Source: Pestalotiopsis fici W106-1
Lineage: Eukaryota; Ascomycota; Sordariomycetes; Amphisphaeriales; Sporocadaceae
Length of the DNA: 64,000 nucleotides
NCBI RefSeq assembly: GCF_000516985.1
Contig: NW_006917100.1
Span: forward strand, 1,415,490-1,479,489
Direction of reading: 5' to 3'
The translations under genes were made by a program, and so were the position numbers. Positions 11,565 through 22,733 of the stretch are shown one piece after another (position 1 is the first letter of the stretch; every line of letters begins with the position of its first letter). The notes under the pieces are model-generated. The model was not told the origin of the DNA. It did no database searches and saw only the letters and a list, made by a program, of their open reading frames with translations.

Positions 11565-13373
11565 ATGGCTTCCTCGAGTGCTTCGTCGTCTTCAACGGCA
11601 ATGGACTCGAACCCTGAGCGGACACCGTTACTTCACGACGCCGACCGGCCGAGGCCTGCTCGCACAGTGACCTTCAACCCGAACCCCGTGTCGAGCACGT
11701 ACTTCCCCGAGCCCGCGTCTTTGAGCTCGTCACCAAGCAGCGTGCTCGGCACGATACAGCCGGTCAATGCATTGACTCCAGTCAGGACGACGGGCTCGAT
11801 ACCGAACCCTCCAGGACCTGCCGCGCATCATTCCACGATATCAGCCATGACCAACCGTCTACGGCGCCGCAATTCTCACGGTGGTACCTTTACCTCACTA
11901 CCTGCGCCGCTGGGTCCCATACCAAAATTGGGACCACAGAGATCGAGTAAAACTGCACAAAAGCTCAAGCTCTTGCCAAATCCCGATCTCGGTGAAGCTG
12001 TCGCGGATGAAGAAAGCGGCAGAGATGTCTATAGCCAGTATACCAGAATCCAAGACCCGGTTGCAAGAAGGGACGCTGCGCGTCTAGGCAAAGCAGACCG
12101 CGACCGACTGCCCAGAGTAACAGCGTACTGTACGGCCAATAACTATCAAATGGAAGGCCTTCTGCGATTCCTCAAAGGTCGTGGAAAGACCAGGGGCGCC
12201 AATCCAAAGCTCATCGACGAATGCATATACACTCCGTACAACTACAGTACCGGAAAAGGTGCCGAACGCGCCGAGGCAGTGGATGAGCGAATCAGGAGGG
12301 AACGCGAAGAGCAGGAACAGAGGGAAAGACAAGCACAACAAAATTCCGCAACGAGGCCCATGCCGAGTTATGAGAGGCGGCATTCGACGGGTCAGTTGAT
12401 TGATGTGAATGATGGCACTACCACCCCAGGAATTGACGACTCCTTCAATGGTGGTCGGGACTCACATAGCAATCTTTCCTACCCATCGCATCTCGAGGAA
12501 ACACATGATCCGTCAGAGGGTCACCACCAGGCCGACTTCGACACAACAGTTCATGTCCCAGAAGTTTTTCTGTTTGAATATGGCGTCGTGGTGATATGGG
12601 GAATGTCCCTCGCACACGAGCAGAGATTCCTGAAGGACATTGCCAAGTTTGAGCTTGAAAAACTGGATATAGACGATGTCGAGACGGAATGCTTCAACTT
12701 CTACTACACGCAAGAGTACCAAGCACGGATATACAATGATTTTATCACGCTTCGGGATAAGAATAACTACATGATCAAGTTGGCGATAAGTCATGCATTG
12801 GCACAAAGCGTCAAGGTGCGTATCTGCGAAACAGTCCGGTCGGCCTCAAGATCATACTGACAAGATGACAGACTTCCTTGTTTGAAGAGCTCATTGCTAG
12901 CACCATTGACACCTGCAAAGATATTCCGACACAGATTGCATTGACTGGCAAAATTGCACTATCCCGTAATCAGATCAATATGCAGATTGGCGAACTCTTC
13001 ATACTACGAATCAACATTCATCTAAATGGCTCTGTGCTCGACACGCCCGAGCTTTTCTGGGTAGAACCTGCTTTGGAACCAGTGTACCAAGCTGTACGAT
13101 CCTACTTGGAGATGGATCAGAGAGTTGGGCTTCTTACCGAAAGACTTGATGTCATTGCGGATCTCCTGGCTGTACTCAAGGATCAGCTAAGTCATGGCCA
13201 TGGAGAAAAGTTGGAGTGGATCGGTCAGTATTACCTATTTTCTTCTCTATGTGAATTGTAACAACACTCGTCCTCAAAATACTGACTTGCTTGCAGTCAT
13301 TGTGCTCATTGCAGCAGAGATTTTGGTGGCGGCAGTCAACATTGTTGTCGATCTGTATGCTGGAGTGGACTAG
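11565..13373 (+). CDS. DUF155 / RMD1-family membrane protein
   Basis: Three exons (11565-12815, 12872-13223, 13297-13373) encode 559 residues. The N-terminal third is Ser/Pro-rich and contains RTPLLHDAD. The DUF155 core starts around residue 334 with VFLFEYGVVVIWG and includes the sequence FYYTQEYQARIYNDF. It continues in exon 2 with LFEELIASTIDTC and with LFWVEPALEPVYQAVRSYL. The last exon encodes the hydrophobic segment VIVLIAAEILVAAVNIVVDL, a likely C-terminal transmembrane helix. Yeast Rmd1 and Rmd8 (needed for meiotic division) and human RMND1 (mitochondrial translation) share the domain; which role applies here is unknown. Both introns have clear branch points (TACTGAC) and restore frame. 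The gene is convergent with the HMG-box gene downstream. Confidence 0.9.
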
Positions 13374-14256
13374 GTACCGTTTGCGATACGCGCGTGATCA
13401 GATACGATCAGCGGCCAAACAAGACAACCTTTATGCCAGCAGCAAAGAGACATTGTCATTGATACCAACCTAGATGGTAGAACTATTCAGTTTTCTACAA
13501 CTTAATACATAGACTAATGAGGACAATGGGCGCCGTGGCAAGCAATGGATGGTAAAGGGACTAGGGATCGCATACTTACAGCATGGATTGGCTCTCGATT
13601 TTAGCAAATTGGTTTTTCATGGTCCCGTATATATTCAATAGTCTACTTTCGGTTTTCGATACCTGAGTAGACTTTGCAGCTTTGCACAGAAAAACAGAGA
13701 ATGATTTGGTCGAGTTGTAATGATGAGAACTGCTGAAAGGACTCGGAGAACCGCCATGAAGGATGTGAACTTCCACCCACATTACCAGTAGTCAGTGAGA
13801 AAGCACTCAGTAGACAGGTATACTGTTGTGATGGAATGGAAAGATTGGCAACACTTCAGCTTGATGTACCACCTATCATGGACAGGATCAGGCGTGCCTT
13901 GGTATTTGTTCTCTGTGATAAATCGTCTCCATAATGATACGCTATAAGCACTCAAGACATTAAGATTTGTATAAAAGACCATGCGGACTACGGCGAATAA
14001 CCCCTTTTCTAACTCCTTGAACGCCGTTTTCTAGTACTAGGACTGACGAAGAAAACATACCAAGCCACTGAGTGAAGACCATGTGACAATGCCGCTTGGA
14101 CTTTTACCAATGTCTGTAGAACTAATATCGCTATGTCTTCCAAAATTCTGTGCTGTCACATGCCCCATACCTTGGAAGGATTCGCAGGACTCCAGATCAG
14201 ATTTCCCAGGGCCATGAGGCAGGTATCCGTAGTAAAATCCGACCCACGCCCGATGT
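13374..14256. other. Convergent intergenic region
   Basis: This holds the 3' flanks of the plus-strand DUF155 gene and the minus-strand HMG-box gene. The small open frames between 13576 and 13982 have no recognisable content. I see no RNA gene or repeat. Confidence 0.6.
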
Positions 14257-15533
14257 CTAATCTGACTGGTCACGGTCCTGGTCTTCGTCCTCGGCCTCCG
14301 TCTCGGGATCAGAAGCGCCTGGATCAACGTCCTCGTCGGCCTGATCCGCGTCACCCATCTCGATGTCCTGCTCGTCGCCCTGGTCCTCGACGACACTAAC
14401 ATCCTCGTCGTCTGGTTGTGTTACATGAGAGCGGTTTCTGGCAGCTGCACCAGAGGCGCGGCCACGCCTACTCGAACCATAGTGACGATCGTAACCATTC
14501 CGTCCAGCCTTTGAGGCATTCTTGACGCTGCGGCGATAGGCATCACGCTCCTCCTTCCACTGCTTCAAAGCCTCTTCATATCGCTTCTGATAAACACCTT
14601 GCTCATCAGTGGTAAGGTCCTTCCAGCCTTTAGCTAGCTCTTGCTCCAACTGGTATTCGCCATTGGCAATCTCGTCCTTGTGCTCCTGCTGAAGTTTAGG
14701 CCGGGTATCGTTGCAGTAAATTTCAAAGCCATTGCTGGGGCGCTTCGGCGGCTTGGGTGCAAGTCCATTCTGGGCATATTGGTCCTGCGAGAAGGACTCT
14801 GACATGGGCGAGAAGGGGCGCGGGTTGTCGTTTATGAAGGTTGGTCCGGAAGAGGCGAGTTCCGATGCCAATAGAGACGACTTGTGTCCCCTCTTGACAC
14901 GCATGGGCTTGTCCTCTGGCTAAACACCTCGAGAATCAGTCGAGGCCATCAGACTGTGGGGTGAAGTGGCATACCGTAGGCGGAGGGCTCGGGCTACCCT
15001 CGGAGTCTTCCACGTTTGTGCTTGTACGCTTTGCGATTTGCTCCAAGAGGAATGCGCGCTCAAGACGAGCTTTCTGGATCTGGCGTTCGAGGCGCGTGAG
15101 GCGCAACTTATACGCATTGTTCTCGTCTTCGATCTCCTTTGATCTCTGCTTCAATTGTATGCATTTCCGTCGGTAAGCTTCCTCTACCGTAGGAGGTAGA
15201 GAAGGCGGGTTTGCTGTAATGGATGTCTATTAGCAACCAGGACTGTTTTCTAACATTTAAATCGGTTGCTAGACAAATCCTCAGGGTTCGACGTGATCTA
15301 GAGTCTGTTTTGGGGGTGGTCTGGCGAGGAGATGACGGTGGCGCACGGCAACAACGTGCGGTAGCCGAGAGATGGCAGGAAATGCGAGCTCCGGCCGACA
15401 CTTGACCAGGCAATACTTCAAGATCTTGTATCCGTCCTAGTGCTCATTCGCGTGCATCTAGGAGACACGCGACAGAGGATAAGGATGGTTGAGTGCTAGA
15501 TGACATTGCAAACTTACAATTTGATGGTGCCAT
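14257..15533 (-). CDS. HMG-box protein, likely INO80 subunit Nhp10-like
   Basis: Three exons in transcript order: 15518-15533 (a 16-base first exon encoding MAPSN), 14975-15213 and 14257-14919, giving 305 residues. Residues about 20-75 form a charged coiled coil (LERQIQKARLERAFLLEQI). An HMG box spans about 141-212, from PKPPKRPSNGFEIYC to QWKEERDAYRR. The tail from about 245 is strongly acidic and ends DQDRDQSD. An N-terminal coiled coil followed by one HMG box is the layout of the Nhp10 component of the INO80 remodeller in filamentous fungi; other HMG proteins lack that coiled coil. The first intron is long for this genome (304 bases) but has a GTAAG donor and a TTACAG acceptor. The HMG box call is firm; INO80 membership is inference from architecture. 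Confidence 0.87.
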
Positions 15534-16496
15534 GTTGCGTTCGCTAAAGCGCGATGGACAGGGCGTGCGACAAGTATGGCAGTGGGTGGGTTGAGTTGGA
15601 TCGCAGACTGTGGTGATGTGATGGGTTAAAAGTTACGCGTCTCCGAATCTGGTTCGGCGATACAAGGTGGGAGAATGAAGAAGTGAGGTTGGCCAACGAC
15701 GCTGAAAATGTCGGAGTAAAACCTTGGTGTTGCCGTGGTAAGATTGGCAGTAAGAGAGTGAATGTTATCAGAAGAAAGCTGATTGCGCCGACGAGGCTGG
15801 CAAAGCTGGACAAGAAGGTAACGCTGCAGGGGGGCTTTGTTAGTGATCGACTGGCCTTTGCTAATGTAAAGTCGTGAGCTTTGGCTGGCACATTAGTACA
15901 CGCGCTCACAACATACAGCTTGACTGCAAGGCTTCAAATGTTCCTGCTCAGGTCTGCACATGAGGTACCTTGTCACATACTGATTAGCTACAAGCAGCTA
16001 GGTACCTACTCTTTGCGGTACCCAAGTGCTTGTTCTCTCCTAATGAATGTAAGCAGAGGATAGCTTTCCTGATCAGGGTACCAAAGTTAGCCTGATCAAA
16101 TTCGATGTTTTTGCAACGAATATGATCTGAGTGATGCGAGATCAAAATTGATAATATTAATTACTTAATAGAAACAAAAGTACAAACAATACATGATATG
16201 TATTGTCGAGAAATCATGCCCATGCCTTTTATACAGTACTTACCATTTCACCGTAGGGGGTTCAATGGTCACTTACAAGAAGCCAGCCTGTGCCCCACCT
16301 TAAATTCTTAGTGAGGGTCTCTCCTGTCTTTTGGCAGCTGCTCGAACTTTTTTCCATCTGGGGAGCTTTCCATGCGGGCCAGGCTGCTGTCAGTATCCAA
16401 GTCCAGTCCAGCGCAACCTTGGATCTTCACCACGACCGAACAATTTGACAGCAGTGTTTGTGTGGTCTCATTGCACCTGCAGACCACCTTTCCAAC
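15534..16496. other. Divergent promoter region, HMG gene / CCT8
   Basis: This 963-base region separates two divergent genes and should hold both promoters. A minus-strand open frame at 15544-15909 is Ser/Leu-rich without domain content and lies in the likely leader of the HMG gene. No repeat or RNA gene is seen. Confidence 0.6.
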
Positions 16497-18285
16497 ATGT
16501 CGCTGAACATTCCCAACGCGCCCAACGCCGGCCTGTTCAAGGGCGGCTATAACAAGTATGTCGTCGACTTTCCACACCCCGCCACCCCTCTGACCCTGAG
16601 GATGCCATGTCCCTGACTGACCCTTTGCAGCTACGACTCCGAGGATGGAGCGGTTCTCAGAAACATCGATGCCTGCCGTGCCATTGCTTCGACCGTCCAG
16701 ACCTCGCTGGGTCCCTATGGCCGCAACAAGATCGTCATCAACCACCTCCAGAAGATGATCCTCACTTCCGACGCCGCCACTATCCTGAAGGAGCTCGATG
16801 TCGTCCACCCTGCCGCTAAGCTCCTGGTCATGGCCAGTCAACAGCAGGAGGCCGAGATGGGCGATGCCACGAACCTGGTCATCGTCCTCGCCGGAGAGTT
16901 GCTGAAGAAGGCTGAGGACTTGCTGCGCATGGGCCTCAAGACTGCCGATATCGTCCAGGGGTACGAGAGGGCTCAGCATTTCGCCCTAGAGGCTCTCGAG
17001 GAGCTTGTTGTCGACAAGGTTGAAAACATGCGGGATCAAGAGGAGCTCAGCAAGGCTATCCGAACTGTCGTTGCCAGCAAGCAGAATGGCAATGAGGATT
17101 TCCTGGCTGACCTCGTTGCCGAAGCAGTCCTGGCCGTGCTGCCCAAGAACCCTGCCAACTTCAACGTCGACAACATCCGTGTCGTCAAGATCATGGGTGG
17201 TGCTCTCGAGCAGAGCCGCGTAGTCAAGGGTATGGTCTTCCCCAAGGAGCCCGATGGTGCCGTCAAGAAGGCTCAAAAGGCTAAGGTCGGTGTCTACTCG
17301 TGCCCGCTTGACACCAGCCAAACCGAGACCAAGGGCACTGTGCTGTTGCACAATGCCAAGGAGATGATGGATTTCACCAAGGGCGAAGAAGCCCAGCTGG
17401 ATGCTGCTATCAAGGAGCTCCACGACGCTGGTCTGCGCGTGGTCATTGCCGGCTCCACTGTTGGAGAACTCGCAATGCACTACCTCAACCGATATGGCAT
17501 TCTGGTCATCAAGATTCTCAGCAAGTTCGAACTCCGGAGAATATGCAGAGTCGTTGGTGCCACACCCCTTGCTCGTCTCGGAGCACCGATGCCCGACGAG
17601 ATGGGTTCGGTTGATGTTGTCGAAACACTCGAGATTGGCGGTGACCGCGTAACAGTCTTCAGGCAAGAGAATGAAGTGACACGCACAGCAACCATTGTGC
17701 TCCGCGGTGCCACCCAGAACCACCTGGATGACGTCGAACGTGCAGTCGATGACGGTGTGAATGTCGTCAAGGCCATCACTAGAGATCCCCGTCTGGTTCC
17801 CGGTGCTGGAGCCGCAGAGACGCAGCTGGTGGAACGGATACAAGCATTTGGTGACAAGACCCCTGGACTCGCACAGTACTCCATCCGGAAGTTCGGTGAA
17901 GCCTTCGAGGTCGTTCCGAGAACCCTGGCCGAAAGCGCCGGTCTTGATGCTACCGAAGTTCTTAGCAGACTCTACACTGCACACCACAAGAAGGATGACT
18001 GGAAGACCGGTATCGATATCGAGGTAAATATTCCCGTATTTCTCATCTACTTACTCTCTGGATCATTAAGACTCACTATGGCATCCATAATAGAACAACG
18101 ATGGCAGTGGTACATTCGACGCAAACAACGAAGGTATCCTGGACTTGATGGTCACAAAGGCATGGGCTATCAAATTGGCCACGGATGCAGTACGTACAGT
18201 ACTCTCTGTCGACCAGATTATTGTGGCCAGACAGGCTGGTGGACCCAAGCCTCCAGGACCCAACCCCAACTGGGATGACGATTGA
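16497..18285 (+). CDS. CCT8: T-complex protein 1 subunit theta (CCT8)
   Basis: Three exons (16497-16555, 16631-18023, 18094-18285) encode 547 residues, normal for this subunit. The first exon gives MSLNIPNAPNAGLFKGG. Group II chaperonin signatures follow: LGPYGRNKIVIN and TSDAATILKEL in the nucleotide-binding equatorial domain, GDATNLVIVLAGELL containing the catalytic Asp, and a C-terminal VDQIIVARQAGGPKPPGP. CCT8 is one of eight subunits of the cytosolic TRiC/CCT ring that folds actin, tubulin and other proteins using ATP. Introns start GTATGT and GTAAAT. The start is fixed by the conserved N-terminus. Codons in this gene are notably GC-ending, as expected for high expression, and this creates a 333-codon antisense open frame that I reject. 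Confidence 0.97.
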
Positions 18286-19723
18286 GGAGCTAAATAACTA
18301 GTAATAATGAATGAGCAAGACGAGGTGATTGACCTGGGTTCACAAAAGGATCTGCTAGACTATTGGCGTTCAAACAGTCTCATAGACGGTCTATCAAGAT
18401 ACCAAATGCGTTATGCCAAGCAAAGGATACCGCATCATACATCCAGAGCAGAGTGAATATTGCCCGCGACCATGTACACGACTTATATCAGTCTGTGGTG
18501 ATTCTCTTGATTATAGCTGGGGCGCAAATGTACAGGATGTGAGTACATACACAACTCGAATGCTACTGGCCGTTGCCTTCTCGGATCGAACTCGTCTGTT
18601 TCGATGGATCACAGTCTCTCCTCGTACTTGGCTATTCGATCCGTACGTGTCTCGAGTAAAAAGCCAACTCAGAAGTCATTCCAGTCAGATATGCCAAAGC
18701 CAAAGCAAAATATATGTATATTTTCAGGGAAACAGCTGGGCTTGAAACATTTAAATGATTTACGCCAGGGCTTTCTTATGATTATACGAGGCTTTCATGC
18801 CCGCCTATCAGATTGGATTATACTTTCGACACTGATATTATGCAGCTATTACCTACGATTGGCCTACATCCTATCCAACCGAGCCAAGCAGGAGGGAACG
18901 TTGGGGCAGGGTGCAATTTGAGAGATGTCATCCAAGAATCCAAGAATCAAACAGCTGCTTCACCGTCTCGATAGTTTTATAGAGTTTCTCCGGAATATTT
19001 TACCCAACATTTAATTGGATTGATTCACCGTTGAGGTTTGAAGCCCTGTGGACAGAAGCAATGTTTTTATACAATTCATTACGTAGAAAACGATCCAATC
19101 CCTAGGCCACACATGCAAGCGGGACTTGCACAAAAGTATCCCGTACTGAAAGACTCCTCTTCGTGTATTCTACATACCCAGCGTACCAATATAGCGTTTT
19201 CCGGAATCTGAAGTGCCAACTGCTAGACAGCGAAACTAGCAGCAGTCTCTAGACACTCGTCCCAAGATGCTGTATTTTCAACTCCGTAATTCAACCCCAG
19301 GAACACCAGTTCTTATAAGAAAAAAAAATACAGAAATAATTATAAAGAGCAGCTCAATAGTATGTAAGTTCAAAATGATTTTTCACGCTTTTTGTGGTTG
19401 ACCTTTGGCTGTGTAAAGCTGGGCTATCAGCCAGCGAACATTGAATGTCAATTGACTAATGTAATGCATGGGTCCTGCTGAGCGGCGATACATTCTCCCT
19501 CTTTCACTGTGTCACCTTTACAGCAGCAATGTAGCACTCTCACTGGCAACCTCACCCATGCGAATACCTCCTAGTACTTGAACAACGTCACAAAAAGAAG
19601 GCCTGGGAACAAGGCGGCAACATTTGAGAATCACCCAGCCAGCATTTTTTTTTTTTTTTTTTAAAGGAAAAAAAAAAACAACTTGGTCACCACTCCATAT
19701 ACCCCGCACTGAACATACTCGCC
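18286..19723. other. 1.4 kb intergenic boundary between core block and accessory island
   Basis: No supportable gene. A run of 18 T at 19645-19662 followed by a nearby A run (about 19668-19678) sits about 60 bases before the HET gene start. A short CCAAGAATC direct repeat occurs near 18932-18950. The plus-strand open frames at 18413-18921 show no domain. Confidence 0.5.
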
Positions 19724-21994
19724 ATGAGCGACGCCCAGCTATGCTCTAGCTGTCAAAAACTGATTTTGGACGACTGGAAACTCATAACTGAGTTGAGGAC
19801 CTTAGATGCTGGCCATACTATCCTCACTGGGATCTGCGACGAACGACTTGAATACGAACGTCAAGATGTCTATCCTGATTTCCCATCTCTCGAGGCGACG
19901 GCCCAAGAAGGATGTCACCTGTGTGCACAATTACGTGCGACTTTTCTTCGCATCCTTGGTTCACATCTTGAGGATCACTTACAAAAATCACGAAATGCTG
20001 CTCGGAAAGCCGAGAGGCAACCTATAGATTCCATTGGCGTTACTTTCAAAAATTTCCAGTTCAGGCACGACTCCCCAAGTGTATACTACGGTCAACCTAA
20101 AAATGCATCATATCTTTTGGGGTTTATGTACTTACAAGATCCCATGGAAATCTTGCCCAAGGGGTCCTTTTCTGGGATCACCCTTCAGGTCGCCGCAGAG
20201 CAAGGTAAGTCGGGTCCCAGCTTGGAACTGACTCTGCTAAGGCCAGAGACTACAGATAGTCTCGTGAAACGTTATCTTGGGGTGCATCGAGTACCGCGTC
20301 AACCAGATATCCTTTGCGACACGAATATTGACCACATCAACCAATGGCTTAACGTGTGCAGTTCTGAACATTCCCTATGCTCGGTAACCAACCCTACTTT
20401 CTGCCCCAAAAGGTTGCTCTTCGTTGGAAGGGAGGGTGGCGACAATGACTGCTTGCGCTTAATCAATACAGCCGATGATCCCACCGTCGGGAAACTTATT
20501 ACACAACAAGCTGTCGTACCTTACGCAGCGTTGAGTTACTGTTGGGGTGACCAATCCAAGTATCCACCGCTCGAGACCCGACCCACGACTATACGGGATC
20601 GATTGAAATCCATAGATATCGATCAAGTTCCACACACCATACGTGATGCTGTTATCGTTACTAGACGACTGGGAATTCAATTTCTTTGGGTTGACGCACT
20701 CTGTGAGTATTGCTCCTCCAGTTATTATAAGACCAGCACTAAACGATCTGATCTTGGAGGCATAATTCAAGGTGACACAAAGGACTGGCAGGATCACGTT
20801 GCGCTGCTTCCAGCTATTTACAGCAATGCTTGGATTGTTATTGCCGCTGCGCTAGGAGACTCCAGTCATTCTGGCTTCCTGCAACGTGATAGGACCTTGA
20901 ATCAGATCAGCATACCATGTAATGCATTGAAAAGACGATTCGGACATAGCGGCAAGATCACATTGGACATGGACTCAAATCTATCATACGAGTGGGACTA
21001 CTTTCGCCAAGAGATCGATGGTTCCCCCTGGGACCGGCGTGCGTGGACGCATCAAGAACGGACATTTGCACGCCGCGTCTTATTCTTTGGCAATCGTCTA
21101 TACTACCAATGCCAGGAATGCTCCCGCATTGAAGATATCCCAGATCGACCTGTATCGCCGATAAGCCTCAACTTCGAGATTGAGGAAAGGATATACACCC
21201 TAATGAAAGGCTCTCGGTCAGTCACTGAGAACTATCAGCACTGGAGACGTCTCGTCCAAGCCTACAGCGAGCGTCTTCTAACGTATCCAAGCGACAAGCT
21301 GGCCGCCATTTCCGGGGTTGCGCAATATCTTGGACAAATATGCAACGACGAAAACCTTGCTGGTCTCTGGCGGAAGAATCTACAATTAGATCTACTCTGG
21401 ACCATGAAAACACGAGTATCCCGAGATCAAGACTTCATAGGCACTAGATGGGCTAAGAGTCAGAACAAGGAACGGCTAGACCTGAGAAACGCGGACTACA
21501 TGGCGCCTACTTGGACGTGGGCCTCTTCCGACAAGCCAATCAGATGGATTAGCTTTTGTGATGGACGAACGGAAAATCTAAAAACGTGCGCAGTCGTGGA
21601 TATAAGTTCAACACTCAAAGGGGCGAATCCAATGGATGCACTTCGGGGAGCGTGTATTGTTCTCAAAGGCAAATCCACCCTACTGGACCCCTCATGGATA
21701 TCTGAACGTACATGGATCTGGCGCTGGGACTATGCGGACGAAACACCAGACCCGAAAGCCATCAAGGCCTTTGTCGTCGCAGAGGAAAGACGAGAAGATC
21801 GCTTGGCATGTTGTATGGGTCGTACGCGCCCGCCAAAAACGTACACGCCGGTAGCGTGCGGTCTGCTACTTGAAAAGACAGATTTTTACAATAAGCGAGA
21901 AGGAGCATATAGACGTGTGGGGATGTTCAAAATAGCACATCGAGATAGAGATATTCTGGACAGCTGCGCTATTGAGACTGTAACCATAGTTTAG
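19724..21994 (+). CDS. HET-domain protein 1 (heterokaryon incompatibility family)
   Basis: The frame is open for 756 codons, but I read a 57-base intron at 20703-20759 (donor GTGAGT, acceptor GAG before GC). Its removal joins WVDALC to IIQGD, the usual HET motif, and leaves 737 residues. The N-terminus has two Cys pairs (C7/C10 and C64/C67), common in this HET subgroup. The HET domain begins about residue 267 with YAALSYCWGD and continues through the spliced motif to RRAWTHQE. HET domains, many with TIR-like folds, trigger cell death when genetically different hyphae fuse; whether this gene acts as a het locus is unknown. Because the intron is a multiple of three with no stop, retention would insert 19 residues into the HET motif without breaking the frame. 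Confidence 0.9.
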   Translation: MSDAQLCSSCQKLILDDWKLITELRTLDAGHTILTGICDERLEYERQDVYPDFPSLEATAQEGCHLCAQLRATFLRILGSHLEDHLQKSRNAARKAERQPIDSIGVTFKNFQFRHDSPSVYYGQPKNASYLLGFMYLQDPMEILPKGSFSGITLQVAAEQGKSGPSLELTLLRPETTDSLVKRYLGVHRVPRQPDILCDTNIDHINQWLNVCSSEHSLCSVTNPTFCPKRLLFVGREGGDNDCLRLINTADDPTVGKLITQQAVVPYAALSYCWGDQSKYPPLETRPTTIRDRLKSIDIDQVPHTIRDAVIVTRRLGIQFLWVDALCEYCSSSYYKTSTKRSDLGGIIQGDTKDWQDHVALLPAIYSNAWIVIAAALGDSSHSGFLQRDRTLNQISIPCNALKRRFGHSGKITLDMDSNLSYEWDYFRQEIDGSPWDRRAWTHQERTFARRVLFFGNRLYYQCQECSRIEDIPDRPVSPISLNFEIEERIYTLMKGSRSVTENYQHWRRLVQAYSERLLTYPSDKLAAISGVAQYLGQICNDENLAGLWRKNLQLDLLWTMKTRVSRDQDFIGTRWAKSQNKERLDLRNADYMAPTWTWASSDKPIRWISFCDGRTENLKTCAVVDISSTLKGANPMDALRGACIVLKGKSTLLDPSWISERTWIWRWDYADETPDPKAIKAFVVAEERREDRLACCMGRTRPPKTYTPVACGLLLEKTDFYNKREGAYRRVGMFKIAHRDRDILDSCAIETVTIV

Positions 21995-22039
21995 TAAACA
22001 CAAAGTCTTTTGGTATTGCTATGAATATTTGCTGCCACT

Positions 22040-22193
22040 GTGACAAATAAAAAATTAAAAAATTACAACACCGGGGATTCCCCAGCCGCCATCGATCTGA
22101 GCACTAATCCGGCGGCCAACCACTATGCCTTGCCCGGCTCGCCGACAAGACAATATAGAAAGTCAAAGTGCTCTACTTCGTGCAGTGACAAAT
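22040..22193 (-). repeat. 5S-rRNA-derived half element flanked by 9-bp direct repeats
   Basis: Positions 22064-22114, read on the minus strand, match the 3' half of the complete 5S gene at 34932-35050 with about three differences in 50 bases. The 5' half is replaced by about 70 bases of unrelated sequence (22115-22184). After the 5S 3' end the minus strand runs into T-rich sequence (two T6 runs, 22049-22063). The whole 136-base segment 22049-22184 is bracketed by the direct repeat GTGACAAAT at 22040-22048 and 22185-22193, the picture of a retroposed Pol III transcript with a target-site duplication. It begins about 50 bases after the HET gene 1 stop. That it moved is inference; the repeats and the 5S similarity are visible. 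Confidence 0.6.
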
Positions 22194-22733
22194 GGTGGAC
22201 GCCGTAGGCCAGGGTGACCGCGGAAATCGTGAATGGCCAGCAAAAGGTGCCTAGTCCTCCGTCGCTGACGTGTAGATAAAGAAGTGCTCCCCTCTCCGTC
22301 AATAAAGCGATCTATCAATGCCAGCTTCTTGCCTCCCCTGATTTGTTGTCTTGTTCCGTTGATTCAAAACAAGTGTGTGATCAAACCCATAAATACTGGG
22401 ACCTTTCAAGTAGACACTAATCTGTAGTATGTTGTTACGTGGCACACCTGAGACGGACCAATAAACGTGGCGAGAGCGGGTGGGTTTAAAAAAAATCGTG
22501 GTAGGATGATATGGAGCCCTCCGTATGAGTTGAGACTGGCAGATTGAGTTTCCGCTCAATACTCTCAGCCGTCTGCAATTATTTTGATACAACATCGACA
22601 AGTGCGAATAACTCAGTCCACGGTCAGATCTCAAGGAAGTAAAACGCTGGCAATCATCGAAAAGATCCTTCAAGACGGCACGAATACCAGCGCAGAGTCA
22701 TCACGCCATAGACGTCCAAATCACTTCCTCAAT

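Noticed and set aside
15544..15909. 121-codon minus-strand hydrophobic frame
   Set aside because: Lies in the likely leader of the HMG gene, with no recognisable domain.
16986..17987. 333-codon open frame antisense to CCT8
   Set aside because: It mirrors the strongly GC-ending codons of CCT8 and has no domain; the plus-strand chaperonin is certain.
22584..22733. Upstream extension of HET gene 2
   Set aside because: The frame is open but begins at TTG with no ATG until 22734, and the extension has no HET-like sequence.
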